The translations under genes were made by a program, and so were the position numbers. From Punica granatum (Eukaryota > Streptophyta > Magnoliopsida > Myrtales > Lythraceae): a stretch of DNA of 64,000 nucleotides. The stretch spans positions 36,891,122-36,955,121 of the forward strand of contig NC_045129.1 in NCBI RefSeq assembly GCF_007655135.1, written 5' to 3'. Under the pieces are notes generated by a model. That model worked only from the letters and a program-made list of their open reading frames with translations, was not told the origin of the DNA and ran no database searches. Positions 36,130-48,932 of this stretch are shown one piece after another (the stretch's first letter is position 1; each line of letters starts with the position of its first letter).

Positions 36130-39100
36130 AATGGGAGAACCTTTAATGGAGATGTAGAGATGAGGAAAATCAAATGCCCAATGAAACTTTTTTAAGCTCC
36201 TCCGTCGATTATAAGGAGCAGAGGGAAGAAGTTTCCTTCCTCCAGAGGGCTCGCTATTGGTCCGTAACCTCGTTTCTCTCTTATTTATAAGCACAAAGGC
36301 CTCATAATAACACAACGAGATGTTTTCCATTTTTTAGTTAAAATTGACCCTCACTTCAGTATATAGTAATTGGTTCTAACCATAGAAAGCGCATGCTTTC
36401 TACTAGATTTTAAACTCCTGAATTGCAGGTAAAAAAAAAAAATTCATCCATTGACGGTGCAGTTTGTCAACTATATCATCATTAAAGTCTCTAAAATTGT
36501 GTTATTTGAATTAGTGATCCCCTTTTTAATCTGACAGTCCAAACAAAAGCCTCCACGGCCTTGGAAGTTTGTTCAAATATGCTGCTGCAAGAATCTGACC
36601 AAAGGTGTCCCGGTTTGCAAGGACCATGCATCACGTATGTTGACCCACGGCTCGAGGCAAATACTTGAACTGTCCCAAACAATAAGTGATCGGGTGGACA
36701 GCACCAACTAAGTGAAAATGATAATGGCGCGTCCGGTTTGATTAATATGTCATCATACATTATCAAGTGACAGACCAGATAAATGGAAATTATCATAGTC
36801 AAAATCGCGATTAAATTAAACCGAGATTAGATGTAAATGGTTATATGTGGCACTAGCTACTTACCGAGGTCTTAAAATATTTTGGTGGTGATTTCCCTTT
36901 GCTTTCAATTTTGGTGCATTATCTACTATTCTTTGGGTTGACCGACCTTCCAATGGAACGCCTCTCTACTTGTCAACTGAGCTGCCCGTGCATGTCATAT
37001 ATATGGTTCGTGCGTGTGCGCTTCGACTCCCACTTCCTTTTCTTAGATCTCGACCCCACACTTCCCGATTATCTATCTCGCACGAGCAAGAGACTACGGT
37101 CGGTTGTGCATTCGGTTAATAGGAGACGGAAAGAGACATTCATCGGAACAACATCCATATGTTGTATTTGGTTCCGGGACATATAACCCATCGCATGCGT
37201 TTTCCCGTGTCCAATGATTGCAATATCCAATAACAATGAATATCACTGCCATGTACCATAACTCCAATAATCCCATTTACCTACTCTATGCCTATACCAA
37301 GTATAAAAACAGATAATATACCAGACTGTTATATTTACCTCCAAGTTTAACTTTTTAATTAGAGCAAACAATTACAGTAATCTATAGTTTCACATGCACG
37401 TAATAATACCAAGATCATGCATGAAAAAGCCGCCGTGTTTCGTGAGGTAGGCCAACATAACTCGACCTCCCTTGGCAGTCCTAGCAAAACTGGAGTCACT
37501 TTACGGCGGATGAGGGGCCGGGGTCGCTAAACTTTTTATTAGTCGAGTTTTGTATATCTCTCGGACCAATCGGAGGTGCCTTCTCTTTGCTTAGAACGCT
37601 TGACGGTCGGATTGTACGTAAGGGCCGGGATTTCCCTTCCCGAATTAATTATTGGTTCAATGTCATGCAGCATTTAGATATGAACCATTGAATTGGGGTT
37701 GAGAGGTCAAAATTTGAAGGACCTACCTTTCGTGTATATTGTTCTCGATAGGGGACTTGGAAGAATAAGAAGACTTACTGATATGGAAACGGGCTTTTGC
37801 GTCAATTGTTCTGTTCCTCAAAGATTCCTTACAATAAGGATTTCAATTAATGGAATCCATGCTAATAAAATATATGCATTAATATAAAAATATTCTTTTC
37901 GGTAAAGAAAAATCATAACAATTTATTTCCGCCTTTCTTCCCCAACTATGTGGACTAAACAAATTAATGTATTTATTTACTTCTGATACAATATTTTATT
38001 CATAATAATGCTCTTAATTGGGCCCGTGGTAATTTCTTGACGCGAGAGATCCAATCAGTTTTTTTTTTCTGATATCTAGAAGTTTAATGAGTTCTGATTT
38101 ATTCAGTTCGAGCCAGATTATCCATTAAAAAATAAAACTCTTCCAATTAAAATTTTTTTTCATTGAACTCGTACTTTATTAAAGGGAAACAAGTGTTGAA
38201 TTATTTGAACCAATCTTTATGGGTCTAATCTGCTTATTTAAACACAACAGGATCAGCAGAGAGTGAATGAACCTTCTAACCCGATTCGAATACGATGATA
38301 ACGAATGCTAAATGTAAGTCCCGGATAGGAGTCGTAACAAGCTCGAGCCTGAGAGAATAGGTTGAAGACAGATCGTTACATCTTCTAGAAGAAAAGCATT
38401 TTCGGAACTGGATCCTTTAATTTGGAGAACAATAAATAATGAAACATTGAGAGATTCTTTCTCCCCCCCACCACGTGTTTGAGTGGGAGTTGATACGGGC
38501 TTTCTAATAATATAATAAGCTTGAAAGTTAGACACAGCTTGGACTTTTGGCCTGCAGTGGCAGGCCATGGAATGATTTTTGGATATTTTGAATGCGTTGA
38601 GGCACGTAAATATGTGCACCATGAAAGCAGCCTCCTTCGATTTGGTATATAGAAATATTTTGAACACATTTTCTCATGGAATCCATATTTAAGATAGAAC
38701 AATAATTTCTGTAATAAGCCAAACCGTACATATATATATCGCATAAAATCTTATCAACCTTAATGAAAAATGACATATATATCCATATATAGACAAAATA
38801 TGATTCTGAACCTTCTTTTTTTTTTTCTTTTATGTAAATGATTCTGAACCTTTACAGGCTTACTGCTATTATATAATTAGATTTTCCTTATTCGGTCATG
38901 ATTAGGACATGGTAAAAAATGTGTCATAAGAAGGGGTAAGCGTGAAATTTTGCATCACAAGCAAATAATAACGTCGATCACCTTGCTGGAAAAAGACCGT
39001 ATAAATTAACATGAAGTAATGACGTAACTACAAGCACTAAATCGAACGTGTATCCGTTGTTTTTGCATTGCAAAGGAGAACTGATTTGGACTTAAACATG

Positions 39101-40919
39101 GGATTAGAGAAGGGGGAGAGGGGCATTATTCCTCTTAAGTCGAGGACGACCTATAGCTTCTATCCTAAGATTATCTTTCTCAACTGAACCTACGAGTTAG
39201 TTGGCTAGTTGCACTGTGTCCTATTATGTACATGATGATGTAAGCGTAATTGACGGCTTATCATCATCTCATTAAACAATTATTGGTCAATCAGCGTTTC
39301 CTCTTTTTCCTCCTCGGCATATATCGTTTAATTTCCAATCTTTCTCCGGTATATAAAATTTTAACGTTGAGGGTGTAACGTGGTTCTTTTAAGATTTTTA
39401 TTTATTTATACGAGGCTCATAAGCCTCTATGTAATAGAAATATTAGTTAATGATAATAATAATAATAATAATGATATTAATAGTAATAATTGATTCGAGT
39501 TAAAACAAATATTGCTATGCGCTTAGGTCAACTAAGATAACACGATGAGTTATCTCTTGATTGTTTCTCACATATATATTACTACATTAATTGGAGAGAT
39601 TACATGTGACATAGAGCATGAGCGGGCTTTACATGTCGGATATCCTGTCCACATGTTTCTTTCCATTTTATTCGTCTATACATTACTCTCGACAGCCATG
39701 AATTGTGTCGCCGTTTCGAGATCACTAGCCAGGAATTCTTTACGGCCTCATGCTTATCGTGCGAGCGTCCCAGGGTTATATGTATATATGCACACGTATA
39801 CATATATACATGTACATCTTTTGGAGAGTCGTCCTTGCCTATATATTATAAATCGTTGGAACATCGGATACGGTCAGAGTAAGGGACACCGTGAGTAGCT
39901 AATAATAGTACTCTCCCGACCTTAAAATCCCCACCATCTTTCAGTCATCAGCGGTTCTTCAACCGAAATCAAGATTTAAAACAATTCCAAATCAAAGTCA
40001 ACGAGAGAAGTTTAGGTGTGCGCCGTCCATATGCGATCTATGTCAGATCACCACCACATACGCATATCTTTTGGTTTCCATGATTATATAATCTTTTTTT
40101 TTTTTACAATGAGCAGACCACGATATATCCTTAAACTGAACAAGATATAACCGTTTGGATATCGACTTAACTTGAGCATGAGGCACTACAGTAAGTTTCG
40201 AACTTATGCATTGCAGATCAAGTTAGCTCACGCAAAACGTTATGGCCTGTGCAGCACTCACATCCCGTCATTTCAATTTCTCATCTTTTGTTTGTTATTT
40301 TTGGAAAGAATTAATTACCAGCTGTCTGGAATGGACGTTGTATTCTTCTGGACCAACAGCAATAATATATCCTTTTAGCTCACGGAAAGAGAAAATAACA
40401 TAATCTTTTATCAGATTTCTTGGCAAGTTGTTAATCTTATAATCAATCGGTTAAAGTCCGCTCTGTTAATAATTACCTACTTGCACTGATGCAACGAAGC
40501 TACGACCTGTACCATATATTAGATAACAGCAAACAATAAAAAAAAATGTATATAAAGATATATGTATGTACTAGACCACCCGCAGGTCGTTCCTTGGGCA
40601 TTCTTCTCCTTCGTTGCCATAATCACGGATGCCACGTGATATGGGCTCTTTATGAACCATGCAATGGCACTTCATGTGCTCAACTTGCACGCCGTACTAT
40701 TGATAGGACCATTCCTGACGGGCGGAGCTAAGATTTTTATTTAAGGGGACAAACTTATACTTTTGAGGTAAATTTTAAAAATTTTAAAGTTAAAAGGGGC
40801 GAAATATTAATTTTACATAAAAAAAACACATACTTTTGGGGCAAAATTTAAAAATTTCAAAGCTCATTGGCTCCACCCCTGATTCCCGAGTAAGAAATCA
40901 CATCCCGGAACAATGCATG
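36130..40919. other. Gene-free AT-rich DNA
   Basis: The near end holds the promoter of the propeller gene. No exon families were recognised. Minor features are a poly-A run near 36430, short (AAT)n near 39455-39473, and a direct similarity between 40735-40800 and 40815-40870, each with CTTTTGxGG and AAAAATTT. Frames of 60-120 codons at 38308-38776 and 39545-39898 lack any recognisable motif. Confidence 0.5.
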
Positions 40920-40927
40920 CATGCATG

Positions 40928-41169
40928 TGTCACGGGTCAGCATTCCGATCCCTCCCCAAGTGCGATAATAGAATTTCGATGACTGTGTACCAGTTGCCTT
41001 CATTGTACGTGGGCTAATATGAGTTGCTATATTATAGATACATGCTCCGAGTGTTGTACTTCATATCGGTTGGATATTTGTGTTAGCTTGTCAATCTTGA
41101 GGAGGGCTGGTTTGGGGAGCCTCGGTGCTCGTATCCCTGGACACCCGCACGGGCATCAAACTCGTGACA
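40928..41169 (+). repeat. 5' LTR of the TRIM
   Basis: TG...CA ended, 242 bp. Shares CGATCCCTCCCCAAGTGCGA and GAGCCTCGGTGCTCGTATCC with the 3' copy. Confidence 0.9.
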
Positions 41170-41407
41170 AGTGGTATCAGAGCTAGTCCTGGTGGGAGAA
41201 ATCCATGATGACACGGGGTCGACGAGGATGCAGCGACAAGCGTTGGGACGCTTCGGCTTAGGCGAGGCAATGATTTCCTACGAGAGGAGATCGTGGAGAC
41301 TCCAAACTTGGGTGTCGAGAGTTGCTGCGTTTAGCAAGGAAGCTGGTCGTGGTGTCTCACTGGGACGACCTAATGGTTGACAGGCTAGGGAAGACACATC
41401 ATACAAC

Positions 41408-43088
41408 TGTTGGGAATTGGTGTATGCCCTAGAGGCAATCTATAATCAGTTCTGTAATATGATATCTATTTCATTATATTACGAGGCATATCTGTTATTG
41501 TGTAGATTGCGCTAAATATGATTTTACACAATAATGTCCTTGGAATAGTAGGTTCAATAGGCATCAAGTGTGACTTGATTGTGAGATCCTATAATTAATG
41601 AACATTATTCCTAAATGTCCATAGTCAAAGTATTATCGTTAATTAGGACAACGATAATACGGTTAGACTAGTGTGAGTGTTGATTGATGACCAAGTCTCA
41701 TAGGTCATGGATATGGAGATATCAAATCACACCACATGTATACATTAAGAGTAATGTGTATTGGACTGATCCACCATGAGATTGCTACATGGGTTGTTAC
41801 GTGACTGTCATTAGCATATCTCAAAGTGACTATAGTGTAATGGTCCTTTGACTTGAGGTCACCATAGATTCCTACATGTAATGTCATATACTTTGATACT
41901 GTCAAACGCCACTGTAACAGGATGGTTATAAAGACAGTTATTGGGTATACCACAGAGCATGGAGAGGAATGTGAGTGATCAAGATAGGATTTGTCCCTCC
42001 TACGAAACGGGAGCGATATCTCACGGCCACTTGGTGGTTAAGTCTAAAAGTGTATGCATACCCAAATGAGTCGATATAACGATATCGAGCTCATTTGTTC
42101 TGATAGACTTAACCGATAAACCAAGAAAAAGAGATATTGAGCCATACAAGGATGTCATCGACCATGCCTTGGGCTCAATAGAGATATAGAGGACAAAGGG
42201 ATTATATTACACGGTAACGTAGGTCACGAGGTTCGTCGAGAAATTGACTTTCCGATTACTTGAGTAACATTGATGCATTGCTAGATGCCGCTCACTGTTT
42301 GTAATATTGAAATAGAGATTTCGATATTACTATCAACGTAATTGGGAACCTACAGGGTCACACACGACGACTAAATTGACGAGATATTTTGAAATAATAA
42401 AATCGTCTAATAGAGATTAGATGATTTAGGATGTGACTAATTAATCGGATATTTAATGAGATTAAATTTGTCGATTAATTAGACCCGATTTATTAGATTA
42501 AATGGACTAATTGATGCACGATTAATACGGTGACACATGGGCCAATGGTTTAATGACATTTACTTGGACACATGTCACTTGGAGCCTTGATTTTCCTTGT
42601 CCCACATCGGCTAGAATTGGTTTTCTTCCTTCCCCTGTTGCTTATAAAAAGGGGGCAGATTACTTTTATATATGATATATATAATGTGTGTATATGTATA
42701 TACTTTTTATATATAAAAGCAACACATATTTATATGTGCTGATATATGTGTGCGTGCATATATATGCATATAAAGTATATATATAATTTGGGTTGAATTG
42801 TTCAACTCAAATTAGGTCTATTAGTCTTAAAAATTTCGGGTGTTGCATCGGTGTTTCTTTCGAGTGTTGGTCGCTAGCACCGCCGATCTCGAAAACTCGT
42901 CGACAAAGTCGGTGTGGACACCGGTAGAGGCGTCACGCGTGGGACGCTTGGTCGACAATTTTAAATATTCCAGGTACGCTTTTATTTACTCTTATTCTTC
43001 TAGTAGGTCTTGGAATTAGTTTCACGGGTAGGAAATTTTGAATTTCTGTTCCTTTTACGCTTCCGTTAGCCCCGTGGAACTAGCAACA
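41408..43088 (+). mobile_element. Solo LTR (1,681 bp) nested in the TRIM
   Basis: Begins TGTTGGGAATTGGTG, ends CTAGCAACA, and is flanked by the perfect 5-bp duplication ACAAC (41403-41407 and 43089-43093). Inside are features of an LTR promoter: CCCACATCGG near 42602, TATAAAAAGGGGG near 42643-42655, and a transcribed part with TA-rich DNA up to about 42785. The words GTATGCCCTAGAGGCAATC near the start resemble widespread plant Copia LTRs, from memory. No primer-binding site or coding region follows, so it is the product of recombination between two LTRs that removed the internal part. Confidence 0.85.
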
Positions 43089-43336
43089 ACAACCAGAGAA
43101 GGTGTAAAAAGTCACGGAGCTTGTGTGTCCTTTGTTCGTGTGGGATTTTGTGTAGTGGGCGCCGAACTACTCAGGGATTGACACCACTAGGGCGTGGTGT
43201 GGGTTGAAGGCATTGTTGTTGCTGAGGTACTGACACCACAAGGGGATGTGGTGTGGGGTGAAGGCGACATAAGGCGTTGGGACCGCTCCATGGACAAGCC
43301 CGCAACGAGGACGTTTGCTAATTGGGTGAGGGAGAT

Positions 43337-43585
43337 TGTCACGGGCCGGTATTCCGATCCCTCCCCAAGTGCGATAATAGAGTTCTGATGACTATGTACT
43401 GGTTGCCTTCATTATACGTGGGCTAATATGAGCTGTTATATTACAGGTACATGCTCCGGGTATTGTACATCATATCGGTTGGATATCTATATTAGCTTGT
43501 CAATCTTGAGGAAGGCTGGTCCGGGGAGCCTCGGTGCTCGTATCCCCGAACGCCCGCACGAGCATCAAACTCTGTGCCCGTGACA
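43337..43585 (+). repeat. 3' LTR of the TRIM
   Basis: 249 bp, preceded by a polypurine tract. It carries a few extra bases near its end (CTGTGCCCGTGACA against CTCGTGACA in the 5' copy). Confidence 0.9.
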
Positions 43586-43737
43586 CATGCATGTAAGACT
43601 CGAATAATAACTAAAATAACTTAATTGGACCACGAAGTGAACCATGATTTGTTATATATATATATATATATACATGCTCTGCAGAGTCCTAGCTCATCAA
43701 AAATATGCTAATTAGAATTAAAAGAAGGTGTAGAGTA

Positions 43738-43850
43738 ATAGCGTACACACTCATTCGTCGATCTAGAGATTACAGGTTCGATACCTAGTGAAATTACCCG
43801 TGCCTCTTTATTAGTTATTTATGATCTTTCTTTCATTGTACTAAGTATTA
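43738..43850 (+). mobile_element. SINE-like relic, second copy
   Basis: Contains TAATAGCGTACACAC, a B-box-like CAGGTTCGATACC and CCCGTGCCTCTTTATTAG, aligned with the minus strand at 5042-5162. It lies about 150 bp after the TRIM. The tail TTAGTTATTTATGATCTTTC has a further relative at about 14190-14215. Confidence 0.45.
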
Positions 43851-46042
43851 TGTCTCCTTTTTAAGAGAAAAAAATATTAATTAGAGATATGTTATAAATG
43901 CATAGCATTAAGGCGTAAATCTCACGAGATACATGGATTAGCAAATGAATCTGTACGTCCTTTCCCTTCTTTTTCTTCAAAGACACGACAAAACTCGGAC
44001 TTTCAAGAAAATAAAATGAAAGAACAAAAATGCGCGTCATGATGTGAAAAAGGTCTCAATATATAATTCCTTTTTTGTTAGTAATCTTTAAACAGAAGCC
44101 CAAGAATTTCCTTTTCAAATTTACGCAAGAAGTTTCGGTGGACGAAAATTTCTTTAATTAGATCGTTAGATACAGACCATTCATTCTGTCCCACCGAAAA
44201 TGACTTACAATTGATGTATGACCCGTACAAGGTAAGTTTCAAAGGATTTTTTATCCCCTTCCTTTGGGGAATTCGGGGGCTATAGCCCAGTTTTATTAAA
44301 AAAATAAAATAAGTGATATACAAGTAAGGCATGACAACCTCTATAATATCCCACAAACAATGAAAAAAAGAGCGTAGGAGGACATAAGTTCAATAATCTA
44401 CGAGTCACAAGCGGAACAGTGATCGCATAATTTGCCAATCATTCGGCACAGACATTCCCATGCTCCATGCGGCTACCAGCCAATCCCCATTAAAATGTAT
44501 ATATATGTATATGTTTGCCCTTTTCTCTTTTCTATTGAAATAAAATTGCGAGAGATGTTATTCTCGAAATTTTAGGGAATAAAATACCCCACAGAACAAT
44601 ATATGCATTTTTAGTTCGGAATTCGAATTTGTATTGTCCTTCTTAAACAGATTACTGTTGCTTCCGCTCAACCATTTGCTGGTAGGCAAATCTGACCTTT
44701 CTTGGTTAGTTTTTCCTTTACAACCAAAGGAAATTTACAATATGGGCGTTCATATGGGCCGCAAGAAGCAAAACTTATTGTCCACCGAAACCACGTGCAC
44801 GTTAATTAGCATCTATGAGTAAATGAAATGAAAATAATATATTGCGGGATACATGTGCATTCCTTGTATTTTCCAAATATATACACAAGGAACATACAAC
44901 GAACATGCATATATCCCATAATATAATCTCGATAGGAAAACACATTTTAATATCATATACTGTATGGACCAATGATTTGGTGCAACGCGATTAACGTGAT
45001 CTGGTTCTCTATATGCTTAAGTTTATGTTAATGGAGTGGAATAGTAGTGTTCTTAAAAACACACTGTAATCCAATCGATTGTATGGATATTTATCTTATT
45101 TATACTATATGGAAAGAGGGGTCACGAATTTGATATTCTGTATATCTAGTAACTATACCAATTTATTGAATATTCTTCTAAAGATATATAATTAACTAAT
45201 GATATAACAAAAAGGTTTCAAATGACATGACAAATAGACTATCCTATATGTCCCAAATTGTCTAATTAAGTATAACCACTTACAATTCTAATCCAATAAA
45301 TAATATATTTTGATTCTAAGGGAGACTTGTAGATGTAAAAGGAGAGGGATCGAATCTAAAAGGGTAAGAAAAGTCTCACCTATAAAAATCGAACTGAAAA
45401 TCACTTGATTTTAGAACGTAGCTGGCTAAGCAAATGCCACTATATTAGATCTCATTTTCTGTATTTTAAGTCTATACTATGCTGCTCCTCGTGTTAATTA
45501 GTTGGCACTAAACTTTATTTTTTCCCATTTTGACTCTTGAGAATTAATGCTTCATCTTCAATGGAATATGGAGCTGACAATCAACTGTCAGAAATTGTGG
45601 CAATGGTATATTATTTATATATATTTATATGTATATATGTGATGTGTTTGTATGTGTAGATATTTATATAATTAATAAATGTTCTTGACCTTCAGCTAAT
45701 TTTTTTTAGGATTTTGACCAATTGGAAAGTTACAAGAAAGTACATTACATCTGCAATTCACAGTTTCTAGATCACATGTTTTGAGGTATATATGTGCATG
45801 CTTTAAACGTCGAATCAAAATCTGAATGCACTATTCGTATTATTTTTTATTAAACGGGACGTTTCTTCGTGGACACACACACAAACGTAATACGTGTATA
45901 TCATATTTTACATTTTATATTTTACACAAAACTAATTTTTTAACCGCACCACTTTTTCATTTTTTTTTTTATAACGGAGGTGTCCGAAGTTCGCCCAACT
46001 AATCTTCTTGTCCACGTGAACACCATGCAAACCAACATGAAA
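43851..46042. other. Gene-free AT-rich DNA
   Basis: No exon or structured repeat recognised. Includes many ATATAT tracts and a short frame at 44078-44356 without family features. Confidence 0.5.
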
Positions 46043-46398
46043 TCCAAAGTGAAGTTAGTACGATGAAGCTGATGGAATCCTTGATCAGTATCTCCGTTTT
46101 ATTTGCCCATCAAAAGTTCCCAATAATTGCCCTGCTTCATTGTACATGAAATTTGGTGAAGCATACCAAAAGTTCCCAATCTGGTGGAGCAGACCAGATT
46201 GCTATGAAGGTGCTTGGACACCATTCAGCAGACATCAGTATCTTCGTTTTATTTGCCCATCAAAAGTTCCCAATAATTAGTTATGGATCTAATATATACC
46301 TCATCATTCTCCAAAGTGAAGTTAGGACGATGAAGCTGATGGAATCCTTGATCAGTATCTCCATTTTATTTGCCCATCAAAAGTTCCCAATAATTGCC
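46043..46398 (+). repeat. Triplicated 90-bp segment
   Basis: Copies 1 (46043-46131) and 3 (46309-46398) share TCCAAAGTGAAGTTAG, CGATGAAGCTGATGGAATCC and CATCAAAAGTTCCCAATAAT with only a few differences. Copy 2 is partial (about 46234-46279), holding CAGTATCTTCGTTTTATTTG and the same ending. A fragment AAAAGTTCCCAAT also occurs near 46168. It ends at a (TA)n tract (46400-46424). Origin unknown; the segment does not code. Confidence 0.8.
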
Positions 46399-46628
46399 TT
46401 TATATATATATATATATATATATATTTGCTTTGAAATTGCCTTTTATTATATTACGCGTCTTTTTCTTCTCCTGAGATAATATTTGGTTCAAACTCTTGA
46501 TTTTGTTATGATGTATTGTAAGTTTGAAATCAAATTGAATTTTGAGCATATTATATATATGTTCATGAAAGAACAATATGAAATTTGATTAAATGAGAGC
46601 GAGCTAGCTAGGAGCTGGCAGTACATAC

Positions 46629-46735
46629 CTCGGTCTCCAATTCCTTGTTTCGAGACTTGATGCTCGAGTTCTCCTCCTCGAGCTTCTTATTTTCGGTCAA
46701 GCCCGAGCTCCACAGCCAACTGATTCTTCCACAGT
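46629..46735 (-). pseudogene. Possible orphan exon coding a coiled coil
   Basis: On the minus strand one frame reads NQLAVELGLTENKKLEEENS followed by SIKSRNKELETE, ending exactly at a good donor (GAG then GTATGTAC). The heptad-like Leu/Lys/Glu pattern suggests a coiled coil. Upstream in the same frame there are stops, and another frame reads SSKKSDQRGKVAKQL, which hints at a frame change. No neighbouring exons were found. I do not recognise the parent family. It could be a captured gene fragment or chance. Confidence 0.35.
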
Positions 46736-46859
46736 GCTCATCCTCGTCCTCGCCAGCCCGTGAAGCTGCTTGGCTACCTTTCCTCGTTGGTCACTCTTCT
46801 TGCTACTCCTCGGCTTTGGTTCCAATTAGAACGAAACAAACAAACAAATAAATAAATAA

Positions 46860-48932
46860 AATACCCAAACTTGATTATTAATTAGTGTGCCTGCATGCAT
46901 GCATTCTCTTTGTATTGAATCCTCAATGCGAATTCCTTCCATAGTTATCACTCTCTTTCTTCTTGAAAATTTATCTCTCTATCTGTAAATCTAATGCAAG
47001 TTCACTTCTCATATGTATGTATATATGGATGGGGTGGAGGGTCAGAATTACACGATATAGAGTTAACATATATTTACTAGCTACTTAAAGATGACATCAC
47101 TTAAAACCAAGAATTGGGGAATGCTCAACTTTATACATTCGCTTTAAACCATCTAATGAGAATAGAGTAATTGGACATCGAAACAAAGTGTCATCTGGTT
47201 CCAGAACTAGCAAATGAAGCGGAAAAATAAGACCCCCGACAAGAAGAACTCAAGCCTCAAGTCCCGACCGGAGGTCATTGGAGAATGATGAGGTATATAT
47301 TAGATCCCTACCTAGCTCTCACTTAATCAAATTTTGCTTTTCTTGTCATGACTATATATACATATATATGTATGCATACATATACTGAAATTTTGATTAG
47401 AACAACACTGTTAATAATCATTTGGTGTGTTTTTCTTTTATAATCTACTTAGTTAATAATTTGGTGCGTTATTTCCAATTGATGCACGTAAGAAATCTGA
47501 AGGAAATTTATCAAAAAAGAAATCTGAAGAAGCAGCTTTTTTGGAGGCTTCAAATGAAACAGAGATTCGAAATTATCAAGGGGCGTGTAAGTTAATTAGG
47601 AGTAAGAAATTCATAACTTTTACCAATGTCATTCAGTCGGAGTGGCTGAGCACCTCTTTTCATTTAGTAAGATTTTGTTTCGATTATTATGAATGAATAA
47701 AATCTATTGTTGGGAAAATTTTACTCTTTAGTGGGCCGGCTCGATTCAAATCTAAATTAGTCAAACACATTGAGCTACCCAATATCAAGTAATGCTTACC
47801 GGAAAAAAGAAACATAAATTAAATCAAACGGAAACGGGGTATGGAGACCCTAACGATATCTTCTAATAAGAGATGGCCTAAGCCGTTAAGAATCGAGCCA
47901 AGAAAATAAAACTCAAGTGGAAATGGAACATAACTTTTAATGTTCAGTTATTAATTAACGTTTGTATATTGGGCTGGATATCTCGTTTGACTTATGGGCC
48001 GAGCCACTAATTATTTTCTTCTCCTGCTGGGCTCGCCCCTTAAATTATTTGGAACTGTGGGCCAACTGGTTGGGCCTGCATTGCTATTGAATTGTGCCTG
48101 CGTGCATTTGTCCTTGTTTTATGGGCCGGGCTTCCTCGTGTTATTGGCTGGACCCTTGCCTATATGGATTGCGGACATCCTGAAAGTATAACGAGACGAG
48201 GTCAGAAAGTTCCCTAGCGAGACGACAATGGAACACCTTCCCTTTCATAAAACAAATGTTACGAATTGCTTTCGATGTTTCGTACATATATTTCTTGGTG
48301 AAAAATACGAGTCGAAGCCCAATGTTTCATTCTTTCGCCACTGATACTACCATCATTGTCGTCGGAAGATTGATAAAGAAGAATCTCCTCCTGCCAGAGT
48401 GTGGTCGGTTGCTATGGAAGTACATTTCTATCGGATCGTGTTTCGTCACCTATACGATGCGAATTCAGGCAAATATCACGTCCTGAAAGTAAGAAGATAA
48501 TCATCTGGTCTCACCAAAAAAGACAGTAATGAATCACCCTTTCTTTCATAAAACAGATGCTACAGATTTCTTTCCATTATGTCGAATCTCAAGTATGCTA
48601 GAAAAAATAAATGAGTGAATCCCCTTAATCAAAATGCAAACAGCATTTGGCCCCGCCTGACTTATCATCCTGAACCAGTGGAAGAACGGATGCATCCCTT
48701 GGGAACTCATCGACCGACTCAAACTGATCTATAGTTCCCGTTCCCCGACGAGCAACGTTCCCCAAACAGCTTCTTTCAGAATGCCTTCTGCTTCCTGGGG
48801 CAAGACCACGACGGGTCAAGTCAAGGCCACATTCGCTGTGGAAGAGAAGGAATCGAGGTTCTCTCTCAACCAAACTGCATATAACCCGAGCTTCCGATAT
48901 GGCAAAGCCATCTTCTTTACCATCGAGATCCT
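46860..48932. other. Gene-free DNA before the second propeller gene
   Basis: No exon families recognised. The region 47630-47790 has a tRNA-like word GTGGCTGAGCACC and a later GATTCAAATC that may mark another decayed SINE. A frame at 48625-48954 overlaps the end of the propeller gene in another register and is probably its 3' untranslated region. Confidence 0.5.

Larger units (their letters stand above)
40920..43593 (+). mobile_element. TRIM retrotransposon, split by a solo LTR
   Basis: Two direct repeats of 242 and 249 bp (40928-41169 and 43337-43585), about 90% alike, begin TGTCACGGG and end CGTGACA. Directly after the first lies TGGTATCAGAGC (41172-41183), the standard primer-binding site matching initiator tRNA-Met. 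Directly before the second is purine-rich GGGTGAGGGAGA, a polypurine tract. CATGCATG flanks both sides (40920-40927 and 43586-43593); given the GCAT repeats around it, the true target duplication could be 4 or 8 bp. Without the insert at 41408-43093 the element is about 0.97 kb with no gag or pol, which is the definition of a terminal-repeat retrotransposon in miniature. Short frames inside (41171-41380, 43194-43388) are not genes. Confidence 0.9.

Noticed and set aside
41171..41380. Possible protein in the TRIM interior (also 43194-43388)
   Set aside because: Starts next to the primer-binding site with no gag or pol resemblance; TRIMs are non-coding and these are short chance frames.
47630..47790. 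Possible tRNA-Ser-like gene
   Set aside because: Only an A-box-like GTGGCTGAGC and a weak GATTCAAATC are seen, too far apart and with no cloverleaf; at most a decayed SINE.
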